64,000 nt of DNA from Linanthus parryae (Eukaryota > Streptophyta > Magnoliopsida > Ericales > Polemoniaceae), in the NCBI GenBank assembly GCA_023055425.1, contig JALGPY010000001.1, positions 69,930,994 through 69,994,993 on the forward strand, in the 5' to 3' direction. Both the position numbers and the translations under genes were made by a program. Position 1 is the first letter of the stretch. Every line of letters begins with the position of its first letter. Below are positions 1-9,867 of this stretch, in pieces. The notes below the pieces were generated by a model. That model saw only the letters and a program-made list of their open reading frames with translations. It was not told the origin of the DNA and searched no databases.

Positions 1-272
1 CCTTCTCGGTGATGGGTCAATCCAGTGCAACATTCCGTAATGCACACCTATGTGTTGGATCGTGATATCTCCATATCAATCCAACCCCATACTAGTCTAT
101 AGATGATTGTCCCATTTAATCATTATACTCGACTAGGGATATTTAAGATAAACAACACGATTGTAAATCTAAGGACTTCATTATATTAAATATCCAATAA
201 ATAATAAATGAATTTCTAGCCAATTACAAATTCATACTAAACTAGATTGCCTCTAGGGCATCTATTCCAACA
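1..272 (-). mobile_element. Angela-like Copia LTR, 5' end fragment (inverted)
   Basis: Read on the minus strand this starts TGTTGGAATAGATGCCCTAG at position 272 and then follows the same order of words as the plus-strand LTRs at 15387 and 19545 (AGAGGCAATC, ATGAAGTCCTT, TATCCCTAGTCGAGTA, GATTGATATGG, GGATTGACCC). It is therefore the first ~270 bp of an Angela/BARE-like LTR; the rest lies left of the window. It abuts an Athila LTR fragment, into which it appears to have inserted. No TSD can be checked because the other end is missing. Confidence 0.8.
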
Positions 273-1037
273 GGTTTCGTATCCAGATTTTATGACTACT
301 TCGTTTATGGATTCATGATGATTATCTTAATTCAGCAAGTTATATCTGTTATTCTGGTTTTGATTGTTATCGTATATGCATGATAGGATTGATCACCCAG
401 GATTGCTATAGACCCGAGCTTGTAGGTGAAAACGGCAAGTTAGGGTTAGGAAGAAAAACCAGGATTTAGTACCTTACCCAGATAGACCGACCAGAGAAAG
501 GGAGATAGGGCTAGCATCGAAAAACGTGAGACCAACTGTTAGAGAATTGGACCTGGGCCATTCGGACAGGTTAGAAACCCTAACAGGATTAGACCGAGAC
601 TGCAGATTTAGGCAGCTTAACAAGAATCCGAAAGTCTGCAGGATCGGGATTACGTGTGGAATCTGAAAAGTCACCGCACAACTGGTACGTTGCACAGATA
701 TCGAAACTGCTGAGTGTTTTCATAATCAAACGTAAAACTGAAATCTGTAGAAACCCTAGGGGATCCTGGAACCTAGTTTTCATCTATTATCGTTACAACC
801 AATTCAACTTATTTCAGAAAACGTCACAAAAAATATTTACGTTTACGTTTTTAATTTCTGTTTTTAGTTTAGTCACTACAATCACAACCTACTCCTCCTT
901 GTTACTACACTCAGTTAACCTAAACTGACAACGTGAGTAAACACGAAATAGTCCTCGTGGGAACGATCACCCGAGTCTAATTGCACCCGGTATTACAAGA
1001 TTCGTACACTTGCGACAGCACGTTAGTTTGCGCATCA
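273..1037 (+). mobile_element. Athila LTR fragment, family of element C (3' part)
   Basis: The reverse complement of the Athila C LTR (49770-51399) aligns along this stretch: shared blocks around 'attgctatagacccgagc', 'ggttagaaaccctaac', 'gaaagtctgcaggatcg' and the end GTTAGTTTGCGCATCA. It stops at the LTR terminus CA at 1037, where LINE sequence begins. It is clearly diverged from element C, so it is an older relative. The 5' part of the LTR is cut off by the inverted Angela LTR. Confidence 0.8.
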
Positions 1038-2495
1038 CTGTTTAATAAAGATGGATTATTCAGATTTTTGGTGGAATTTCACGGGCCTTTATGGGGATCC
1101 CGTATACTCGGATCGAGGTAATATATGGGCTTTGGATGATAAACTCCGTTGGCATGATATAGAACTGTGGTACGTAATGGGGAATTTTAACACATTCACA
1201 TCAAATAAGGAGAAGGAAGGGGAACGTTCATTCCTTTCAATCAATTTTCACCGTTTATTGAAGTTTTACATCGTAATAACCTCATAGATCTTGGTTTTTC
1301 GGGTCCGCGATTCATGTGGGCTAACAATAAAAGCGACGATCTCTCGATCCGCGAACTCTTAGACCATGTTGTGTCCACGCCTGAATGGCTAGAATTTTTT
1401 GTCGGGTCACGAGTAACTCACCTTGTGGCTTTTTGTTCAGATCATCTACTAGTGAACCTAGACATCAACCCGCATCTGCGCAGGAGGCTGACACCTAAGA
1501 GAAGGCGGTAATATTTTGAAGCTTCATGGTGGAGCACGAGGTCCTTTTGGATAGATCAAGACAGGCTGGGATGGATCTTGAAACATCCAATCCCTGCTAG
1601 ATGGTGCAACCAGACAATTGCAGCAGTGGAGCCATATTGAACTGGGTGACCACACAACGAAATTACGAATGGTGCGGAACATATTGCGCTTTTTGGCTGA
1701 GTAACAATAATATGCTTGGGTGGTAGAAGATGGCAAACAATTGAAGAGGGAGTATGACGAGCTAATGCAGCTGGATGAGATAAGATGGTTGCAAAGAAGA
1801 TGCGTAAATTGGATTCATTTTGGTGATAAAAATATCCGCTACTTTCACAACAAAGCCTCTTCTCGGCCACGAAGGAACTTCATATTTGGGCTTGAACATG
1901 AGAATGGTATTTGGAGAGAAGACACGGATGAGATTACATCAATATTGCAGGAGCATTTCGCGGCATTATTCGCTACGAGACCCCAACTGAGACTTCGATA
2001 GAGGGTTGTTGGGGCTATACCGACAGTTCTAGACGAGCAGCAGAGTACCAATTTGGATGAATTATTCACTGCAAATGATATTGTTTTGGCACTTAAACAA
2101 ATGGGGCTCCTTAAAGCACCGGGGGTCAATAGTTTTCCACCCATATTCTTCCAAAGGTACTGGCCAGTGGTTGGTGAACGGGTGAATCCAACGTGTCTAG
2201 GGGTACTGAATAACGGAGATGATATCCGTCAATTTAATAAGACATTGATTGTTCTTAAATCGAAGGTCAAACAACCACGAAAGGCGATGGACTACAGACC
2301 CACCAGCTTGTGTACGACAATCCATAAATTCATTGAAAAAGCTATTGCGAATCGTATTAAAATGTCCTTTATCGGTTAATTTCGCCATACCAAATTGATT
2401 TTTTTTTTCGGGTAGGCTTATATCAGATGATATTATTGTGGCCTATGAATTATTCCATACGATGACGTCACGGATGAAGGGAATAACATGGTATA
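1038..2495 (+). pseudogene. LINE (L1-type) ORF2 remnant, endonuclease to start of RT
   Basis: Broken frames carry a plant L1-type ORF2. At 1051-1287 and 1314-1511 lies the end of an AP-endonuclease-like domain (GNFNTF, then RELLDHVVSTPEW, FCSDHLL for the catalytic SDH region). At 1720-2001 is the linker (WLQRRCVNWIHFGDKN, YFHNKASSR). At 2053-2379 is the start of reverse transcriptase (LLKAPGVNSFPPIFFQRYW, MDYRPTSLCTTIHK). Frame continues to a GRLISDD-like segment near 2410. Several stops and frameshifts make it non-functional. The ORF is interrupted at 2495 in the RT palm by a large insertion with TSD GTATA and resumes at 12609. The N-terminal part is missing because an Athila LTR abuts it. 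Confidence 0.85.
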
Positions 2496-3170
2496 TGAAA
2501 AAACCCGGGATCTCTGTTTAGGGTTAATGCGACAATCGATAACCAAAAGTAGAATAACATTGAAAATTTAACAATTAGATTGATTTGATATATTGAACTT
2601 AATTTTTATAAGTTGAATACAAACACATTAGTACCCTGTTTACAATATAAGTGTTGTGAAAGACTACGTGACCTTACTATGTTTATCACATATGCCTCGT
2701 GAAGCGCTCCCACCCTAGCTCGGTAAACCTATGGTGGTTTTGAAAATAGCAAACGCAGACACCATAGTTTGAAAACTATCAGTCAAAACTGAGTAAATAC
2801 ACACTAAAACATGTAAAGCAACAACTGGCACAGAAGCATGAGTTGAAACAAAACAGAAATTTAAAACAATAAAAGTAACAGGCTGGGGATTTTGGAACAA
2901 CTGAAAGTAACCGAGTAACAAAAACCTCCCAATTTAAGAACATAAGAAACTGCGGATATTCAGTGAAATATCCAAAGTAAAAAAGTCCATTAGAGTTGAT
3001 AACGATACGAGTTCACGAGTAGCCAAATCTTTTCACATCCTTTTCAATCGATATAGTAATAAACTTTCGTTCAAATTAAGTTAATAGTTACGTTTAGGTG
3101 AGGCATGTCTAGAGGCACCAGCATGATCGATGTAGACAGAGGGATTACAAAGTAATCATAAAGGGCTCCT

Positions 3171-4749
3171 TGATAACTCCGTTTTCGGAGTTATTTTATT
3201 GCTTATTTTGCTACATTTTGTGTGCTCATGATGGAGAATGTTGCGTCTTTTCGAGTAAATCATGTGTTTATTTGAGAACATGAGTTCGTATGCTAAAATG
3301 TGAAGTCCGCTATTTATATTATTTTGTCACATTATCTTCGCGGGGTGTTCGTGTTGTGATTTTCAAGGCCGGAGCACGCGAGAATCAAGTGGATAGAGGA
3401 AACGAACTTCGGAAGTGATGCGAGCTCGAGATTCGGGAAGGAAAGGGAGAGTTGATGGATCAAGTGCTAGAGAGGCTCAAGAGAAGATGATACGAGTGTT
3501 GAGGCATGAGGAGAGCTCAAAATGGAGGATTGAATGAAGAAACGATGCCCGGGAAGTGAGTCGGAAGCAAGAGGAACAAGTGGGAAGAAGATGGAAAAAT
3601 TTGATGAAGCAACTAGGTCGCACGACCTAGTTACTAGGTCACACGACCTAGTTAGAGATTTCAGCTAGTTTCAGTAGGTCATACGACCTACTATACAGGT
3701 CACACGACCTGTTCTGGGCAGCACAGTAGGTCGCACGACCTACTTATCTAGGTCACACGACCTAGTTCGGGCAGAATTGTTTTGTAACTTTTTGGGGTTG
3801 CTTTGTAATTACTCCTAACTTGTTCTAAACATTGGGAGAGCATATTAGACTTGGTTAGGGCATGTTTTTGGGGATTATCACGTACTCTATCACGTTGAAG
3901 AGAGCTTGGAGCTTAGGAGACGATCAAGGAGGCTTGGAATCATTCGTTTGACCTCTAAAACTCCGCTTCTTCTCTATTCTTGTTATTTGATTACGAAACT
4001 TTGTACGTGAATCATGTTTTTGAGTAGCTAAACACTTTTCTCAGGGTATCTCGTAGGGAGCTAGGGTTTTATCACGATATTTGTGATTTATGGATTTGAT
4101 TTCATGCTATTATGCTTAATTGATGAACTTTTTATCTAGCTATGTGTATTTTATGTGTTTAATTAATATTTGCTATCAATAGACGTATTGTTAGGATAAA
4201 GCTAGGTTATGAATGTTAGAGACATCAATATTCATTGCCCGGAAAATTGAAATACACACTAGCCGCATCTAGGGTTGAGAAATCTTGCTAGTTAGCTAAG
4301 AACGAAGAGTAGATTAATGATCTTAGTGCATACTTGAATTTGTTTAGGCTAGAGACATCGGCTTTGCTAGTTTAAGTATTGGTGTTGGTTGAGACATCTT
4401 CAACACATTCATGCTCGTTTAGCTAGAATAATAAATCATCGTGTTAACAAAACATAAATCCAATATCGTGTGAAATACCTAGTGACCCGTAGAGATATCC
4501 TGACTTTTCCAAACTTTGAGAAATTTTATAATCGTTCATCTTTATTAATCGTGAAGCAATTCAATTGATTAATTGAGATACTTGTTTTTAATTTTAGTAG
4601 GATCAATAGAACAAAACAACTGCGCTTTGCCCACACAAAGAACGAACTTAATAGCTAATTTACGACGAAGTCTCTTGGGTTCGACAACCCGGATTTCCGG
4701 AATTTATTACTACACACGACAACTGTGCACTTGCAGTTGGAGCGTGTCA
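3171..4749 (+). repeat. Athila A 5' LTR
   Basis: 1,579 bp, TG...CA. It carries a cluster of six palindromes at 3611-3767 that recurs in the 3' LTR. Confidence 0.92.
3611..3767 (+). repeat. Palindrome cluster in Athila A LTR (six copies)
   Basis: Six copies of the core AGGTCRYACGACCT. The bases outside the core differ between copies (CT..AG, GT..AC, CA..TG) but always remain complementary to each other, so each copy is an inverted repeat with its own arm. The same cluster recurs in the 3' LTR at 8729-8885, with one core mutation (acggcct) there. Confidence 0.9.
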
Positions 4750-4755
4750 AGTTTT

Positions 4756-4773
4756 TGGCGCCGTTGCCGGGGA
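4756..4773 (+). other. Primer-binding site (tRNA-Asp) of Athila A
   Basis: TGGCGCCGTTGCCGGGGA, 6 bases after the LTR end. It is complementary to the 3' end of plant tRNA-Asp, the primer characteristic of Athila elements. Confidence 0.9.
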
Positions 4774-4894
4774 CTTCGGTTGAATTAGTTAGAATTATTA
4801 GTTTTAGGGAATTTTATTTTTTGTGTTATTTTCTATTCTTATTACCTCACGGTATTACTTGAGATTTTATGTGTGCAGGCATTCAACTCTATGT

Positions 4895-5797
4895 ATGGAG
4901 GATGAGAAATATCGCCGTTTTGAGAGCATATTTGAAGCATGCAACCTTGCATATGAGCAATTCGTGAAGGAGTGCCATGTGAATGGCATTAGAGAGAGGG
5001 TAGCCATGGAAATACAACGTTATACCTTTCGTCCTAATGACTCAACCCCTCCCACTAAGTTACTCTTCTTCCTTGGTTGCATGCTTGAGGAGATGATTCC
5101 TAATGTGGAAGAATGGCGACAACGAGCAACAAGAATGGGAATGGAGACAACACACATGGACGCGCAATGCGTTCTCCATTCAAATCAAGAGGATGCTCCA
5201 ACCTTTCCAACGCTTAAAGAAGAGGATGATGAGCCATTGTGCATTTCCAGTTGTCCAAACATTGAATCATGGCTCGAGTCAAATATGAGGGTCAAGCATG
5301 ATGAACTTTTCGGTGAGCTTGATGGCATTCTTCTTGGAATTAATATCGATGATCTTGACTTTCCGGTTGTAAATTTGTTGGGGCCTCTCACGTTTGAGCT
5401 CATTGAAGATACAAAAAATGCTGAGATTGAAATTGTTGATGATTCGGGTGTTTTAAACGAAGGTGATGAAGGTACTCAAACTTTCATATTTTATGTGTTG
5501 CCATTTGAAATTTCAATGAAGATATCGCAAATTGAGAAAACGGGTAAAGAAGGCATTCATAGATTTCCACCACATGAGAGACTTGAGCTTATTGTTGAAA
5601 TCGTTATGATGACGGTTTTCATGAATTGGAAGAAGAAGAAGAAGAAAATGTTTACCAAGATCTTTCACTTTTGCAACCCGGGTTCATCATTATTGAGATT
5701 TGCGCGTCTTGTGAGAATTTGTTCTTGTTCACTTGAGAAGAGAAAGATCGAGACGAGATGGTGGAAGAAGAAAAAGTGGAGAGAAAAATCTCCTTAA
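4895..5797 (+). CDS. Athila A internal ORF, unknown protein (~300 aa)
   Basis: This is the only long frame in Athila A. I choose the ATG at 4895 because the upstream ATG at 4891 is in another frame and stops at once, and because a TGTGTGCAG splice-acceptor-like string lies just before it, as in other Athila leaders here. The product starts MEDEKYRRFESIFEAC, is acidic in the middle (EEDDE, DDLD, DEGDEGT) and ends with a strongly basic tail (WKKKKKK, then RWWKKKKWREKSP). No protease, RT or zinc knuckle is present. The basic tail is recognisable in Athila B (minus strand, 46052-46291: WWKKNKWREKPP), so the frame was shared by a non-autonomous subgroup. It could be a remnant of gag or a novel accessory protein; I do not recognise a family. 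Confidence 0.5.
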   Translation: MEDEKYRRFESIFEACNLAYEQFVKECHVNGIRERVAMEIQRYTFRPNDSTPPTKLLFFLGCMLEEMIPNVEEWRQRATRMGMETTHMDAQCVLHSNQEDAPTFPTLKEEDDEPLCISSCPNIESWLESNMRVKHDELFGELDGILLGINIDDLDFPVVNLLGPLTFELIEDTKNAEIEIVDDSGVLNEGDEGTQTFIFYVLPFEISMKISQIEKTGKEGIHRFPPHERLELIVEIVMMTVFMNWKKKKKKMFTKIFHFCNPGSSLLRFARLVRICSCSLEKRKIETRWWKKKKWREKSP

Positions 5798-8224
5798 ACA
5801 TCTTTTGAGTGACATATGGGGATTCTCCAAGTCACAGGTTTTAGCAGAGGAGGGCAGTCTACCCCGGTGTGCGAGAACACACTGACTATATAGGAGCACA
5901 GTGGCACCACTAGTGCTTGGGGATTGCTTGGAGTGGATTTCGTCCCCGCCCTTGAGGCGGTTGTGAGTATTTCTTCCTTTAGCTAAAATTATGTGTTTCT
6001 TTGTACATGTCATGCTCGATCTCATCTATGGCCTACACATTTGATTGCTGGGTTCTCTTGCATGATCTCTAAACTCGTTGAGGACAACGAAGCATTCTAG
6101 TGTGGGGGTGAGATTTTCTGAATATTAGCCAAGTCCGTGTCTGCATGAACCAATTGCATATAGGATGTTTGTGTCGTAGTGTGTTTCGTAGTCGTTGTCG
6201 TAGAATGTGTTTGTGTCATAGTGTTTTGTGATATATTTGTGTTCGTATTATATGATTGCACGTTTTCTTACTTTGAGTCTCCCTACCATCGAGTAGTATC
6301 GAGTCTTCTTTCGAATGGACTTGCATGTAGAGTACAAAAAAAAAATAAAAAAAAAATAAAAAATTTAAAAATTTGAGAAAGGGCAATAAAAAATATCTTA
6401 GTATTGGTAAAATCGAGGAGTGTGAGAAATTTAGGCATAGGGCGTGACTTGCGACCGAGATAGACAATGGGAGTTCCCCTTAGTACGTATAGAGAAACTT
6501 TCTTTACGGGAGTGCCTACCTATTTTTATACACTTACTTGATTTTCAAATCTAAAAGTGTGTGCCTAGTTTTCTTACAAGAGTTGAGCTAGGTGTGAGCT
6601 AAACAAGCCGAACATTCATGTGTACGTCTTACGTAGTCGCCAACCCGCCTCGTAGTGGCACACAGAACAGCTGTGCGAGGTGTGTATTAGAGCACTCACT
6701 GCTTATAGAACTTACCTTGTAGGACCACTAGTAAACCCTGTTTCGAACCTTGGATTCTTTGATAACCTCTGGACTTAGGGTGACGATTCTTGGCATTCAT
6801 CATTGATTGGTTAGAATCACCGCTTTAGTGCGTCACGAGGGTGTTTGTAGTTGAGGGGGTTCGATGAGGGAGTACTTCATGATATATTTGTGTGAGTCTT
6901 ACGTATCGCATGTACTTCATTTATGATTATCGAGGGGAATGCGAGGGTGAGTGAGAGTAGGCTTGCGCACTTCGGTGTGGCGGTGTTCCATGTCATTACA
7001 TCATGGACACAGTTGTGGAGAGCCGTGAGTGCGTGACATCTAATACGCACAAATTGGGTTGGGTGACTTAATTGGTGGATCGTGTTAGGTACTGGATCTC
7101 ATTCATCGTGGTGTAAGAGGTTTGGTTGGATTAGGCACGAGACTTACATTGTTTTGATTACTTGAGAGGGGACGTGACTACATTCGAGTGTGGGGGTGTC
7201 GACTTTTGACCACGGACATCGAGATCGAGCTTGCGACGACTCCATCCCCACACATGTGATTTGATTTGTTTGCGGCTTTGTTTAGTGGCACCATGTACTT
7301 CATAGAGTTAGGGGAGGATGAATTTTATATGTGATACTCATTCATTGGATTGTTTGTTTTCTTCCCCTAACATACTCGTTTGACTACTCTTGGAAGACCA
7401 CTCGTACATTTGAAAGGATTGTGTTGATTGTGGAATTTTATAAAAAAAAAAATGAGAGAAAAAAAAAGACAGAAAAAAAAAGAGAGAAAAAAAGGAGAGA
7501 TGGAATAAAGGAAAGAGATTCAGCTTAACGGAAATCGAGTGGAGGAAGCAACAATTTCGGTAACGACGGTTTGAATTTCGTGCACGACTCACGACGGTGG
7601 CCACAGGATCGTAATTGTACCGGGGTTTTGAGGGAATTGAGGGCTGGAGACGGTGAGTTTCGGGTTGCGGTTTCTATCATTGTGGTGAGGGTGTGTGAGA
7701 TGTGGGTTACAATGTGAGAATGTGACGCTTTAGGACGTGTTTCATCATGATTATCATTATGTCCCTAAGCCTCAACATTCTAAAATCGTTAGCGGATTAG
7801 GTGCTCGTACCATGGATGTGGCTTAGGCTAGCGTAGCCTCTTATTTATCGGCACACGCGAAGATGTAGTATACTCTTGTACTTAGTAAGGTTAGGTTCTC
7901 TATACAATCTAAGGGAAATTCTTATTGTCAAGTTTAGTTTCAATTCACGCCTTGTATCTAAATTGATCATCAATCCATGAGAACCGATTTAAGGACTTGA
8001 GATTGCCCGATCTCGCCAAAAAGACAAAAAGTTCAGTTTTGTGTGTGTGTGTAAATATATGTGAGTAGGATCGAGTCTAATTTGCATTGCATCATATTGT
8101 TGCATGAATCGAGTTGTGAATTGAGTCTTGTTTGCGTCAAGTCGGCTAATATTCGGTTATGTATGCAATGTGGTGGGATGAAAGCTAGTTGATTTTGTGG
8201 TTGGACATGATGTGAAAGTTGGGA
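5798..8224 (+). other. Athila A non-coding interior
   Basis: No supported gene. A block at 5815-5945 (gggattctccaag..., ggcagtctaccccgg, actatataggagcacagtgg) is conserved with Athila B at 45660-45880 on the opposite strand. A-rich tracts lie at 6338-6370 and 7440-7500. The stretch 6640-6720 contains the site (attagagcactcactgctt) where Athila B instead carries plastid DNA. Confidence 0.75.
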
Positions 8225-8261
8225 TTTGCTCGGGACGAGCAAAATGTAGTGTGGGGGTAGT
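8225..8261 (+). promoter_or_regulatory. Hairpin plus polypurine tract before Athila A 3' LTR
   Basis: A perfect 8-bp stem with a 3-base loop, TTTGCTCGGGACGAGCAAA (8225-8243), is followed by GTAGTGTGGGGGTAGT, the plus-strand primer tract directly abutting the LTR. The same arrangement is present in Athila B and C. Confidence 0.75.
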
Positions 8262-9867
8262 TGATAACTCCGTTTTCGGAGTTATTTTATTGCTTATTTT
8301 GCTACATTTTGTGTGCTCATGATGGACAATGTTGCGTCTTTTCGAGTAAATCATGTGTTTATTTGAGAACATGAGTTCGTATGCTAAAATGTGAAGTCCG
8401 GGCGTTTCTTACATTGTTTTACGCGCTATTTATCTTATTTTGTCACATTTGATCTTCGCGGGGTGTTCGTACTGTGATTTTCAAGGCCGGAGCACGCGAG
8501 AATCAAGTGGATAGAGGAAACGAACTTCGGAAGTGATGCGAGCTCGAGATTTGTGAAGGAAAGCGAGAGTTGATGGATCAAGTGCTAGAGAGGCTCAAGA
8601 GAAGATGATACGAGTGTTGAGGCATGAGGAGAGCTCAAAATGGAGGATTGAATGAAGAAACGATGCCCGGGAAGTGAGTCGGAAGCAAGAGGAACAAGTG
8701 GGAAGAAGATGGAAAAATTTGATGAAGCAACTAGGTCGCACGACCTAGTTACTAGGTCACACGGCCTAGTTAGAGATTTCAGCTAGTTTCAGTAGGTCAT
8801 ACGACCTACTATACAGGTCACACGACCTGTTCTGGGCAGCACAGTAGGTCGCACGACCTACTTAACTAGGTCACACGACCTAGTTCGGGCAGAATTGTTT
8901 TGTAACTTTTTGTGGTTGCTTTGTAATTACTCCTAACTTGTTCTAAACATTGGGAGAGCGTATTAGACTTGGTTAGGGCATGTATTTGGGGATTATCACG
9001 TACTCTATCACGTTGAAGAGAGCTTGGAGCTTAGGAGACGATCAAGGAGGCTTGGAATCATTCGTTTGACCTCTAAAACTCCGTTTCTTCTCTATTCTTG
9101 TTATTTGATTACGAAACTTTGTACGTGAATCATGTTTTTGAGTAGCTAAACACTTTTCTCAGGGTATCTCGTAGGGAGCTAGGGTTTTATCACGATATTT
9201 GTGATTTATGGATTTGATTTCATGCTATTATGCTTAATTGATGAACTTTTTATCTAGCTATGTGTATTTTATGTGTTTAATTCATCTTTGCTATCAATAG
9301 ACGTATTGTTAGGATAGAGCTAGGTTATGAATGTTAGAGACATCAATATTCATTGCGCGGAAAATTGAAATACACACTAGCCGTATCTAGGGTTGAGAAA
9401 TCTTGCTAGTTAGCTAAGAACGAAGAGTAGATTAATGATCTTAGTGCATACTTGAACTTGTTTAGGCTAGAGACATCGGCTTTGCTAGTTTAAGTATTGG
9501 TGTTGGTTGAGACATCTTCAACACATTCATGCTCGTTTAGCTAGAATAATAAATCATCGTGTTAACAAAACATAAATCCAATATCGTGTGAAATACCTAG
9601 TGACCCGTAGAGATATCCTGACTTTTCCAAACTTTGAGAAATTTTATAATCGTTCATCTTTATTAATCGTGAAGCAATTCAATTGATTAATTGAGATACT
9701 TGTTTTTAATTTTAGTAGGATAAATAGAACAAAACATCTGCGCTTTGCCCACACAAAGAACGAACTTAATAGCTAATTTACGACGAAGTCTCTTGGGTTC
9801 GACAACCCGGATTTCCGAAATTTATTACTACACACGACAACTGTGCACTTGCAGTTGGAGCGTGTCA
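8262..9867 (+). repeat. Athila A 3' LTR
   Basis: 1,606 bp. Same termini as the 5' LTR and the same palindrome cluster (8729-8885). It retains ~25 bp (ggcgtttcttacattg...) missing from the 5' copy. Confidence 0.92.

Larger units (their letters stand above)
3171..9867 (+). mobile_element. Athila A, complete non-autonomous Athila element
   Basis: Two LTRs (3171-4749 and 8262-9867, both TGATAACTCC...GTGTCA) enclose 3.5 kb. It is flanked by a perfect 5-bp TSD, CTCCT (3166-3170 and 9868-9872). A tRNA-Asp primer site follows the 5' LTR and a G-rich polypurine tract precedes the 3' LTR, as expected for Athila. There is no protease, RT, RNase H or integrase, only one ~300-codon ORF, so it must rely on proteins from another element. 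The 5' LTR lacks ~25 bp and 2 bp present in the 3' LTR (near 3320 and 3340), plus scattered substitutions, making it older than elements C and E. It sits inside the old Tekay-like insertion. Confidence 0.92.

Noticed and set aside
7331..7604. Lysine-rich frames around the A-rich tract at 7440-7500
   Set aside because: Low-complexity A/G sequence in the non-coding 3' half of Athila A.
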